From Datura wrightii (Eukaryota > Streptophyta > Magnoliopsida > Solanales > Solanaceae): 64,000 nucleotides of DNA. The stretch covers positions 30,753,501 through 30,817,500 of the forward strand of contig JASDFA010000010.1 of assembly GCA_035772735.1 (NCBI GenBank), in the 5' to 3' direction. The notes beneath the pieces are model-generated. The model ran no database searches. It was not told where the DNA came from and saw only the letters and a list, made by a program, of their open reading frames with translations. Both the position numbers and the translations under genes were made by a program. Shown piece by piece: positions 11,868 to 23,191 of this stretch (position 1 is its first letter; the number at the start of each line of letters is the position of its first letter).

Positions 11868-14404
11868 TGTCACACCCCACCTTGGAGGGTATGACGGGCA
11901 CCTAGTGCCTGCTAGACTCTGGACTGCTAGATGGTCCAGCCTAAGCACATCTGGTGCTTTTGGCTAGCCCTGGCTCTATTCCAAGAAACCAACCGGCTAT
12001 ATAACGGCTGTAAATACAGCCTTCGGACAACTGGCCTATAGCCACCTGTACCTGTACTATCAGCTTACCAGAACACATTCAATATAGGGGAACCTATGCG
12101 GGCCGACAAGGCCACCATGCTGTCTAGTTATCTGTAATTCAACAATGAAGTATTGGAAACTATGTGACCAGCAAGGTCACCACTACTGCCAAGCTATGGC
12201 CCCACACGGCCAACATAAAAGAAGTAAAAGTACTAACAGTTATACAACTGCACGACCTCACACGACCGGCTCAACTGACCACAGGGAAATATATATAGAC
12301 TGCAAGCCTCTAGGAATGACAATAGAAATGATCGGGACAGGGCCCCGACCTACCCGTACTGTACAACAAAAGAAAACGAAATACACCTCTGGAATTCAGT
12401 CTCCGGATGACAGGAGCTGAATACTCGATCGCTAATAGGAATCACGAGGGATCGCCTCCTCGTCTATGAGTACCTGCAGGCAAGTAATGCAGTGCCCCAC
12501 CGGGCGTCAGTACCGCTGGTACTGAGTATGTAAAGCAATAACTGAAAGAGATATCTGAAAACAACAATACAACTGATGAAACTGAAATAGGAAGAAAAAG
12601 ATTAACTGTCTGATAATGTAGAACTATGCCTACTCTTAATTATACTGGAAGGAGTAGGAGTCATACCAGGAGATGTGTCGTTCTACTGTCGATCTACTCG
12701 TATCTAATGTGACATGGTATAACATGACATAACATAACATAGCATACACAAATCTTACCCGGCCCCCATAAGCCGGGTGGTACAACCAGTACAAAATCTA
12801 TACCCCTACCCCGGTCATCCCATCTCCTAAAGTAACTATAAGCATTCTGCCGGTCCCCTGGGTATGCACTTGGGCTCGCTGATCCCCTGACTATAACTGT
12901 ACCTGAGTCCGGAGGACTCCTGAATCAACACCCGGGCGTATCCGCTCAACAGGGGTGTGTAAGGGCCGACCAAGGCACAATATGGGGAAAACTGGCATCC
13001 CATCTTCGTCCCCTGTGGGATGGCATGCCACTCCGTAGAGCGACGTATCCTCGTCCTCTGGCGGACGAGTCGATACAGCTATTAACCCTGGGGCGGTCAG
13101 GGATGCTAGGTAATCCAACCCCAAGACAATACAGTGGTCTCAACTAGTAATACTATCTGCATATATCACATGCTGAAGCTAACAATTATAATGTATCTGT
13201 GTATACTGTATGCTGAACTAGTGATAGCGATATGTATGTACTTAATTCATGCTGAGACTGATAATAGTGTATATGTACAAATATAATCTTCTGCCATACT
13301 GTACTGTATACTGAGTTTCTGTAATAACATGATTTACTATTTCTGACATGCTTCCTAAACTTCATTTTTAACCTATCATTCTTTTTGAGATGCCTTATAG
13401 ATATTACATTGTTTTACTGGGTTTCAACTGAATACGATAATATCCTAACATTCTGTATTACATCACATACTGAGCATGCTGTGCAGTTCCTAACACTTGT
13501 ATTAGAATCTATATCGTGCTAGCAAGTTTCATGCTAATTATAACATAATGCTTCTAATATCGTACCAACATTCGTAATAAACATAACACATGACTTCGGA
13601 ATATTCTACTGGCCTTTAAATTACTTTACTATACCGAGCTTACTAACTTGCCGAGGAAACTAGCTTTACATACCTTATCCTCGACTATCCGTCTGTCGGA
13701 TGAGGCTCGATCAATACTTCAACTATTTCTCCCAACTGCATTCATAAATATGTCAATTAATACTAAATATAGCTTTATTTTAAAGAAAAACGTCACTTTC
13801 AATATAATTTATAGCCTAAACTTAGGCTTATCGAAAGACGATCGAAAACTCGCTATTTTTCAGAGGTCCTGAAGGGAGAAATATTCACTTCACAGCTAGG
13901 AACACATAGACACTAGTTTGGAGCAATTCTACTTACCTTAGCTCGGTAGCTCGACGATTTGTCGGCCGTATTTCACGAAACTAAATCCGTAGGAATGCTC
14001 TCTGCTGCTAAATACCTCAGTATCTGAGGTTAATTTGAGTTTGGGCAACATTTGGCAGCGTAATCGGACGAAATTATATTACCCCCTTCGTTCTCTCCTC
14101 TCCTCTGGTTTTTCCTCTCTGTTTCACTAGAAATTTATAAGTTTAAATGAATTAAAACCGAAGTGGGGCTTTATATACTTGGGCCTGGACAAGGCCAACG
14201 TGTCACGGAGCCAACGCGGAGGCTTCACCTCCGTGACACGCTGCCATCGCGGAGGGGCTTTGCCTCGGCTCCTCCCGAGATGGTTCGACAGGTTATCCGG
14301 CCGATCCTTTCCCGGGCCTTCCTCTAGCACGTATGGCTTTCAAATATGCCTAACCACCGTGCGAATAGGCCACCTAGGTGTCAGAAATCTTACGGGGTAT
14401 AACA
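11868..14404 (-). repeat. 3' LTR of element B
   Basis: 2537 bp, plus-strand ends tgtcacaccccacc and ggggtataaca. On the minus strand the U3 contains a GTGTCACGGAG inverted-repeat cluster (14196-14240), followed by the TATA box aagtatataaag (14168-14180). Confidence 0.95.
14168..14180 (-). promoter_or_regulatory. TATA box of B 3' LTR
   Basis: aagtatataaagc on the minus strand, directly downstream of the GC-rich inverted repeats. An identical arrangement occurs in the other LTR near 21968. Confidence 0.55.
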
Positions 14405-14420
14405 TTCTCCCCCCCTTAAG
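14405..14420 (-). other. Polypurine tract of B
   Basis: Minus strand cttaagggggggagaa, touching the 3' LTR. Confidence 0.85.
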
Positions 14421-14718
14421 AACATTTGTCCTCGAATGGAAGCTGCTGTCTAGAGGACTTCTCAATTTACTCTTTTTTTGAAAAAGAAATTTCGGCAGAG
14501 TCTCCCCTGTAATATGGACTATACCAAAAACCTGAAATGCAGAAAAGGCCAACACAGGTACTGCACACAATATTTTAAGATTCACTGGATGGCTATGTAT
14601 CAGTCTTTCTCATTTATATACAACCATAAGGTACTACATAAGTAATATTACGGACATACCTGTCGCCTGAGTAGGCCTGAAATAGGTGAGGATATCTAGC
14701 TTTCATATCTTCTTCAGC

Positions 14719-17700
14719 TTACCACGTCATCTCCTCACGGTTCCTATTACACCATAATACTTTGACAGACGCAATATCTTTAGTCCTCAACCTGCGAATC
14801 TGTCTGTCTAAGATAGCTACTGGAACCTCTTCATATGCTAACTCTTCTGTGACCTGGATATCCTGAACTGGAACAACTGTGGAAGGGTCTCCTACGAACT
14901 TCCTCAACATAGATACATGGAATACTGGGTGAACAGATGCTAACTCCGGAGGCAAGTTCAATTCGTATGCAACTCGACCTATCCTTCGCCGAATCTGATA
15001 TGGCCCAATGAATCTCGGGCTAAGCTTGCCTTTCTTGCCAAATCTGATCACCCCTTTCATCGGAGACACTTTTAGATATACCCAGTCATTTACCGCAAAT
15101 TCTAGATTTCTGCACCGCATATCTGCATAAGACTTCTGGCGGCTCTGAGCAGTCAGCAGGCGTTCTCTGATAAGATTTATCTTCTCCTCTGACTGTTGAA
15201 TGATGTCTGGCCCAATCAACGCTGATTCCCCCACTTCGAACCAGCCCACCAGCGATCTACATTTTTGCCCATATAATGCTTCAAAGGGCGCCATCTGGAT
15301 TGCTGAATGATAACTGTTATTATAAGCAAATTCAATCAACGAAAGATGCTCATCCCAGCTACCCCCAAAATCTAATACACACGCTCGTAGCATATCTTCG
15401 AGTGTTTGGATAGTCCGCTCAGCCTGCCCATCTGTCTGAGGGTGGAATGCTGTGCTAAAATTGATTTGCGTTCCCAAACCCCTCTGGAACGACTGCCAGA
15501 ATCTAGCTGTAAACTGTGCTCCCCTATCTGAAATGATGGATACCGGCACTCCATGTAATCTAACTATTTCTCTGATATATAATTCGGCATAATCCTCAGC
15601 CGAGAAGGTAGCCTTCACTGGCAGGAAATGAGCTGATTTTGTCAGCCTGTCAACTATTACCCAAATGGAATCATTTCTGCGTCTGGTACGGGGTAACCCT
15701 GTTACAAAATCCATATTTATCGCTTCCCATTTCCACGTAGGCACCGTTATATCTTGCATCAAACTGCCCGGTTTCTGGTGCTCCGCTTTCACCTGCTGAC
15801 AGTTAGGACATCTAGATACAAATTCAGCTATTTCAGCTTTCATACCTGGCCACCAGTAGATGTCTCTGATGTCGTGGTACATTTTCGTTGCTCCTGGATG
15901 GAGGGAATAGCGAGCGTAATGTACCTCATGCATAATCTGCTGGCGAAGCCCTGAAACATTCGGAACACAAAGGCGGCCCTTACAGCGTAGCACATCATCC
16001 TCAGTCATTTGGAAATCTGACTCCTTACCTTCCTGAACTCTATCTCTGAGCTGGACTAAGTCAGGGTCCTCGTACTGTCGTTCTTTTACCTCGGTAACTA
16101 ATGATGACACAGCAGAATTCTGAATTACTGCTCTATTATTTTCTGTTTCTATTACTCGAACGGCTAAACCAGCTAGCTGATGAATTTCCTTGGCTAACTC
16201 CCGCTTCTCAGGTCGCAAATACGCCAAACTCCCCATTGACTTACGGCTCAGGGCATCTTCCACTACATTAGCTTTTCCCGGGTGATACAGAATGTTCACA
16301 TCATAATCTTTTAACAACTCCAACCAGCGACGTTGCTGCAGATTCAACTCCCTCTGAGTGAAGATGTACTGTAGGCTCTTGTGATCTGTAAAAATATCAA
16401 CATGGACGCCATACAGGTAATGCCTCCACATCTTCAAGGCGTGGATCACTGCGGCTAATTCCAGGTCGTGGGTAGGGTAATGCTTTTCGTGTTTCCTCAG
16501 CTGTCTAGAAGCGTATGCAATCACTTTACCATGCTGCATCAACACACAACCTAACCCGACGCCTGATGCGTCGCAATACACCGAATAACCTTCTGTACCC
16601 TCCGGCAACGCTAACATTGGGGCAGAGGTTAATCTGTCTTTCAGTTCCTGGAAGCTCTGCTCGCATGCCTCTGTCCACTGAAACTTTGCTTCTTTCTGTG
16701 TCAGTTTAGTCAGAGGTGCCGCAATAGTCGAGAACCCTTCAACGAACCTCCTGTAATATCCTGCTAACCCCAGAAAGCTACGAACTTCAGTCGGAGTGGT
16801 AGGACTAGGCCATGATTTAACTGCTTCTATTTTCTGCTTGTCAACTTGTATACCAGCATCGACACAATATGCCCTAAAAAGGCTACTGAGTTAAGCCAGA
16901 ATTCACACTTAGAAAATTTAGCATATAACTGGCGGTCCCTCAGGATCTGGAGCACTGTCCGCAAATGAGTCCGGTGATCTACTTTAGAGCGAGAATACAT
17001 CAGAATGTCATCAATGAATACTATCACGAACAAGTCCAGGAAGGGTCTCAAAATACTGTTCATCAGGTCCATGAAGATTGCCGGGGCATTCGTTAACCCG
17101 AAGGAGATAACTAGAAATTCAAAGTGTCCATATCGGGTCCTGAACGCTGTCTTAGGAATATCTCTTTCACGTACTCGAACCTGGTGGTATCCGGACCGCA
17201 AGTCAATCTTAGAAAAGTATCTGGCTCCCTGCAACTGATCAAATAAGTCATCAATTCTGGGAAGCGGGTACTTGTTCTTTATTGTAACTTTGTTTAATTG
17301 CCGATAATCTATGCACATTCGGAGCGAGCCATCTTTCTTCCTCACAAATAAAACTGGCGCACCCCATGGTGAAGTACTCGGCCTGATAAAACCTTTATCC
17401 AATAAATCTTTCAACTGCTCCTTTAATTCTCTGAGTTCCACAGGAGCCATGCGATAAGGAGGAATCGATATCGGCTGGGTGCCAGGTAATAAATCAATAC
17501 CAAAGTCTATTTCCCTTTCTGGGGGAATACCAGGTAACTCATCCAGAAACACATCAGGGAATTCATTCACTACCGGAACAGACTGGAGTGTCGGAGATTC
17601 TGCTTGGACATCCTGAACTCTGACCAGATGGTAAATACATCCCTTAGATATCAATTTCCTCGTCCGAAGGTAGGAAATAAACCTACCTTTTGGCATAGCG

Positions 17701-19454
17701 GTGCTGCCCTTCCACTCCCGCACTGCTTCTCCTGGGAAGTGGAATCGGACCGTCTTGGTCCAACATTCGACATTGGCAAAGCACGGTACTAACCAATCCA
17801 TACCCATTATGGCATCGAAGTCTATCATCTCTAACTCGACCAGATCTACTGTGGTCTGACGGTCAGCAACCTCTACGGTACACCCGCGGTAGATTCTGCT
17901 AGCTATGATAGAGTCACCGACGGGCGTGGATACTAAAAAGGGTTGCCGCAATAATTCTGGTGCAATATTGAACTTTCGTGCCACAAATGGAGTAATGTAG
18001 GACAAAGTAGACCCTGGATCAATCAATACATAAGCAGGGTGTGATCAGATAGTTAGCATACCTGTCACAACATCTGGTGACGCTTCTGAATCTTGTCTCC
18101 CTGGTAAGGCATATGTGCGGCTTGGACCCGCACCTGTACTAGAGGCATCTGATTTGCCCCGACCCCTGCCTGCTGAAACTGAGGGCCTGCGCCCTGCCGA
18201 GGATGCTGTGGCTCGTGACCCTGCAGATGCCCTATCCTGTCTATCGCGGTCCTCTCGACCTCTGGCTGGGCAATCTTTCATCAAATGGCCTTCTTGGCCA
18301 CAAATATAACATGAAGTGGAGCCATACCTGAATGCTCCAGGATGGCGTCGACTGCATATAGGACAAAGTGGTAGGGTATACCTACTTTGCTCCGCCCTCC
18401 TCTATAATGGTAAATCTGCCATCTGCGAGCCTCTACCAGTCTCTGACTGCCCCCTGCGGCTGAATCTACCCCCCTGCGGCTGTGGCGGAGGCAGGGGCCT
18501 GGGTGGCCTATCTAACAATCGTGGCCTAGGTCCTCCCCGAGCCTCCCTCTGTAACTCAACTGGCCTGTCCTGGCGACGCTGTTCCTGATTGGCCCTTCTG
18601 ATCTCCCGATGCCGCTGTCTGATGCCCTCAATATTCTGGGCGAATGCCTGAACTCGAGCAATGTCCATGTCCTCTCACAGTGTAGCCGTAATACAAGTCT
18701 CAACATACTCTGGATTCAAACCCATGATAAAGCGGTGTACTCTGGATGCCATGGTATCAACAAAGGCCGGTGCGTACCGGGCCAAAGAATCAAACCGCAA
18801 GGAATATTCCCGAACACCCATGGCCCCCTGCTCCAGATGTAGGAACTGGTCTACCCGGGCCTGTCGAATCTCTCGCGGCAAATAATGATCCAGAAAAGCT
18901 CCTGAGAAGCTGGACCAGGTCGGAGGGGAAACATCTCTCCCTCAGGACCTTTCCCAGCTTTCATACCACAATACGGCGATGTCCCGTAACCGAAATGCTA
19001 CCAACTCAACTGATTCTGTAGGCGTGGCATGCATAACCCTGAAAATTCTCTGCATTTGATCCAGAAAATCCTGAGGGTCCTCTGTCCGGTCCGTACCTGT
19101 AAACTGTGGGGGATTCAAAGCCAAGACCTCTCAGACCCTCGAACTACCGGGCCCTCCTGACGACTCCGCAACTGTAGACGGCATCGGCTGACGCTGAGCA
19201 GCCATCATCTGAGCTAACATAACTACCGCACTCCTAACCTCCTGGTCGGAAGGTGTCGGTATAGGGACTGCTAGAGGTAGTGTCGCCCCAAGTGGCTCCT
19301 GATGTGGTGGAGACTGCTGAGGAGGCTGGAACGATACCTCTGTAGTGCGCTCTGATCGGGCTGTTTCTAAACGAGGGTGAGGCATCCTGCTGGTGCCTTC
19401 CCCTGCTGCAATATCTAAACTCCGGCCTGTGATAGGATGTCGCTGGTCTGACAT
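14719..19454 (-). pseudogene. gag-pol polyprotein of element B, broken by stops and one frameshift
   Basis: Start chosen at ATG 19454 (MSDQRHP). One frame runs from there to about 16860 with in-frame stops at 19131, 18942, 18675, 18402 and 18045; a 1-base deletion near 16860 moves the rest to another frame, which is open to 14719. Order: Gag (FTGTDRTEDPQDFLDQMQRI near 19090), zinc knuckle CYICGQEGHLMKDC (about 18280-18320), aspartic protease (IDPGSTLSYITPF, 18020), reverse transcriptase (PLPRIDDLFDQL; FIDDIL core near 17010), RNase H (DASG, DLELAA, FTDHKSL), integrase with the HHCC finger, catalytic D, D and E (INMDF, ISDRGAQF, TDGQAERT), GPY/F region and a chromodomain-like tail cut by a TAA at 14719. 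All catalytic residues I looked for are present, so the decay is recent relative to H. Confidence 0.95.
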
Positions 19455-19650
19455 TATCTGTAACCAAAGAATACAGTAAGCTTTTAGGGACTCAACCCTA
19501 TATTGTACCGCTCTATAGCATGACTGAATAAATATAAAAGACAACCATCCTATCATGCCTTGCATCCCCCTACCCATAGTATGTGGTGCACAACACATCC
19601 ATGGACAGGACTCTACTTAGCACGGCTTGCAGACTCCCTGGGATACGACC

Positions 19651-19663
19651 TGCTCTGATACCA
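19651..19663 (-). other. Primer binding site of B (initiator tRNA-Met)
   Basis: tggtatcagagca on the minus strand, complementary to the 3' end of plant tRNA-iMet, next to the LTR. Confidence 0.9.
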
Positions 19664-19667
19664 AGTT

Positions 19668-22203
19668 TGTCACACCCCACCTTGGAGGGTATGATGGGCA
19701 CCTGGTGCCTGCTAGACTCTGGACTGCTAGATGGTCCAGCCTAAGCACGTCTGGTGCTTTTGGCTGGCCCTGGCTCTATTCCAAGAAACCAACCGGCTAT
19801 ATAACGACTGTAAATACAGCCTCCGGCCAACTGGCCTATAGCCACCTGTACCTGTACTATCAGCTAACCAGAACACATTCAATATAGGGGAACCTATGCG
19901 GGCCGACAAGGCCACCATGCTGTCTAGTTATCTGTAATTCAACAATGAAGTATTGGAAACTACGTGACCGGCAAGGTCACCACTACTGCCAAGCTATGGC
20001 CCCACACGGCCAACATAAAAGAAGTAAAAGTACTAATAGCTATACAACTACACGGCCTCACACGACCGGCTTAACTGACCACAGGGAAATATATACAGAT
20101 TGCAAGCCTATAGGAATGACAATAGAAATGATTGGGACAGGGCCCCGACCTACCCGTACTGTACAACAAAAGAAAATGAAATACACCTCTGGAATTCAGT
20201 CTCCGGAAAACAGGAGCTGAATACTCGATCGCTAACAGGAATCACGAGGAATCGCCTCCTCGTCTATGAGTACCTGCATGCAAGTAATGCAGCGCCCCAC
20301 CGGGCGTCAGTACCGCTGGTACTGAGTATGTAAAGCAATAACTGAAAGAGATATCTAAAAACAACAATACAATTGATGAAACTGAAATAGGAAGAAAAAG
20401 ATTAACTGTCTGATAATGTAGAACTATGCCTACTCTTAACTATACTGGAAGGAGTAGGAGTCATACCTGGAGATGTGTCGTTCTACTGTCGATCTACTCG
20501 TATCTAATGTGACATGGTATAACATGACATAACATAACATAGCATACACAAACCTTACCCGACCCCCATAAGCCAGGAGGTACAACCAACACAAAATCTA
20601 TACCCCTACCCCGGTCATCCCATCTCCTAAAGTAACTATAAGCATTCTGTCGGTCCCCTGGGTATGCACTTGGGCTCGCTGAGCCCCTGACTATAACTGT
20701 ACCTGAGTTCGGAGGACTCCTGAATCAACACCCGAGCGTATCCGCTCGACAGGGGAGTGTAAGGGCCGACCAAGGCACAATATGGGGAAAACTGGCATCC
20801 CATCTTCGTCCCCTGTAGGACGGCATGCCACTCCATAGAGCGACATATCCTCGTCCTCTGGCGGACAAATCGATACAGCTATTAACCCTGGGGCGGTCAG
20901 GGATGCTAGGTAATCCAACCCCAAGACAATACAGTGGTCTCAACTAGTAATACTATCTGCATATATCACATGCTGAAGCTAATAATTATAATGTATCTGT
21001 GTCTACTGTATGTTGAACTAGTGATAGCGATATGTGTGTACTTAATTCATGCTGAGACTGATAATAGTGTATATGTACAAATATAATCTTCTGCCATACT
21101 GTACTGTATACTGAGTTTCTATAATAACATGATTTACTATTTCTGACATGCTTCCTAAACTTCATTTTTAACCTATCATTCTATTTATGAGATGCGTTAT
21201 AGATATTACATTGTTTTACTGGGTTTCAACTGAATACGATAATATCCTAACATTCTGTATTACATCATATACTGAGCATGCTGTGTTCCTAACACTTGTA
21301 TTAGAATCTATATCGTGCTAGCAAGTTTCATGCTAATTATAACATAATGCTTCTAATATCGTACCAACATTCGTAATAAACATAACACATGACTTCTGAA
21401 TATTCTACTGGCCTTTAAATTACATTACTATACCGAGCTTACTAACTTGCCGAGGAAACTAGCTTTACATACCTTATCCTCGACTATCCGTCTATTGGAC
21501 GAGGCTCGGCCAATACTTCAACTATTTCTCCCAACTGCATTCATAATTATGTCAATTAATACTAAATATAGCTTTATTTTAAAGAACAACATCACTTTCG
21601 ATATAATTTATAGCCTAAACTTAGGCTTATCGAAAGACGGTCGAAAACTCGCTATTTTTCAGAGGTCCAGAAGGGAGAAATATTCACTTCACAACTAGGA
21701 ACACATAGACACTAGTTTGGAGCAATTCTACTTACCTTAGCTCGGTAGCTCGACGATTCATCGGTCGTATTTCACGAAACTAAATCCGTAGGAATGCTCT
21801 CTATTGCTAAATACCTCAGTATCTGAGGTTAATTTGAGTTTGGGCAACATTTGGCAGCGTAATCAGATGAAATTATATTACCCCCTTCGTTCTCTCCTCT
21901 CCTCTGGTTTTTCCTCTCTGTTTCACTGGAAATTTATAAGTTTAAACGAATTAAAACCAAAGTGGGGCTTTATATACTTGGGCCTGGACAAGGCCAACGT
22001 GTCACGGAGCCAACGCAGAGGCTTCACCTCCGTGACACGCTGCCATCGCGGAGGGGCTCTGCCTCGGCTCCTCCCGCGATGGTTCGACAGGTGATCCGTC
22101 CGATCCTTTCAGGGGCCTTCCTCTAGCACGTATGGCTTTCAAATATGCCTAACCACCGTGCGAATAGGCCACCTAGGTGTCAAAAATCTTACGGGGTATA
22201 ACA
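19668..22203 (-). repeat. 5' LTR of element B
   Basis: 2536 bp, near-identical to 11868-14404. A few single-base changes and 1-4 base indels are visible (e.g. gacggg/gatggg near the start). Confidence 0.95.
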
Positions 22204-23191
22204 TCATTTGTCATGAAATATTTTCTGGAAACCGTAGCGGAGCGAAGGGAGAAGTGAAGAACTCATCTAGGGTTCACCAAGTTTACATTGTCTTTTATCT
22301 ATTCTTGTAAGTACACTACTTTAATGATGTTTTTAAGTATTTGTACGAACATGAGTAGCTAAAACCATTCCTCTAGGGTTGAGGCCACGTGTTATGATTG
22401 TAATTGCATGAATTCGTTTTGGTTTGAGTTGTTAATTGCTATTTTGTCTTGCGTTCTTCATTATTATTGTTTTTATGCTTGATCACCATGAAAACAAATG
22501 TGTTAAGCTAAGGTAAAAGCTTGAAAGGGTAACCCTAAGCTAGAAAATAGGAAGGTAGGGAGCAAGTTCTTATCTTTCGATATGATTTGCCATTAGGATA
22601 AATCATATACCTAAATTGCCTTACTTGGTTGATAAAACGGGATGATAGCAAGACACCGACTTAGAATTATCACTCCACCACTCGTAGAAGTAGTTGTGAA
22701 GCTAAGTTAGGTTAAATGGTTAGAGGTACAAAAGTTCCTAATCAAGAGCACAAACCCCGTAAACCACATCCATGTAGTTGAATTGCCCACGAACTAGGAT
22801 GTCATATCCCCGCTCAACGATGTAGTTGTGAATCTAGTTTGTCGTGTTTAGAGGATCGAGAGCCCATGAACATCGCATATTCCAACTATGTGAGACAACA
22901 ATTGATAATATCATACTTGAACCATTACAAAGTGTGGCATTGCATGATTATCCGGCCTTTGCCCTAGTTACTTCTTATATTATTTCCAGATTATTTTGTG
23001 ACCACCCTAAAACTTAATTATAATTTACCAAAAACTTCTATAATCAACACTTGTGAAGGTTAATCTTACACTTGAACTTCATAATTCGCTGAATTGGTCC
23101 ATTCCCTGTGGGTTCGATATCTGACTCTTAAAAAGGGCCATTGTATTACTTGTACGACTGCGTACGCTTGCGTGTGCGCTGGAGCGCAACA

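Larger units (their letters stand above)
11868..22203 (-). mobile_element. Element B: nearly complete chromovirus (probably Tekay/Del clade)
   Basis: LTRs of 2537 bp (11868-14404) and 2536 bp (19668-22203) enclose a gag-pol gene on the minus strand. The element is flanked by tcgtt on the left and tcatt on the right; the uninterrupted 5' LTR of A reads tcatt there, so the left copy mutated after insertion. The primer site matches initiator tRNA-Met and the polypurine tract is at 14405-14420. Clade is inferred from the long LTRs, single gag-pol frame, iMet primer and C-terminal chromodomain-like tail. It is the innermost level of the nest and must be younger than A. Confidence 0.95.
5063..23191 (+). 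mobile_element. Element A: non-autonomous gag-protease retrotransposon (TR-GAG-like)
   Basis: 5' LTR 5063-6668 (1606 bp) and 3' LTR 11246-11867 plus 22209-23191 (1605 bp) are flanked by the exact 5-bp duplication catcg (5058-5062 and 23192-23196). The internal part is only 4.6 kb: primer site, decayed gag-protease 6783-9264, then about 2 kb of noncoding spacer and a polypurine tract. There is no RT, RNase H or integrase and no second gene. The 3' LTR is split by B. LTRs and proteins are closest to those of element I. Without a polymerase it could move only with enzymes supplied by another element. Confidence 0.93.
11246..23191 (+). repeat. 3' LTR of element A, split by element B
   Basis: Parts 11246-11867 and 22209-23191, 1605 bp together. 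B is inserted after aaaatcgtt; the LTR resumes with tcatttgtcatgaaat, as in the 5' LTR at about 5680. The end gcgcaaca at 23191 is followed by the duplicated catcg. Confidence 0.93.

Noticed and set aside
19651..19663. tgctctgatacca resembling the end of an initiator tRNA-Met
   Set aside because: It is the primer site of B; no cloverleaf is present upstream.
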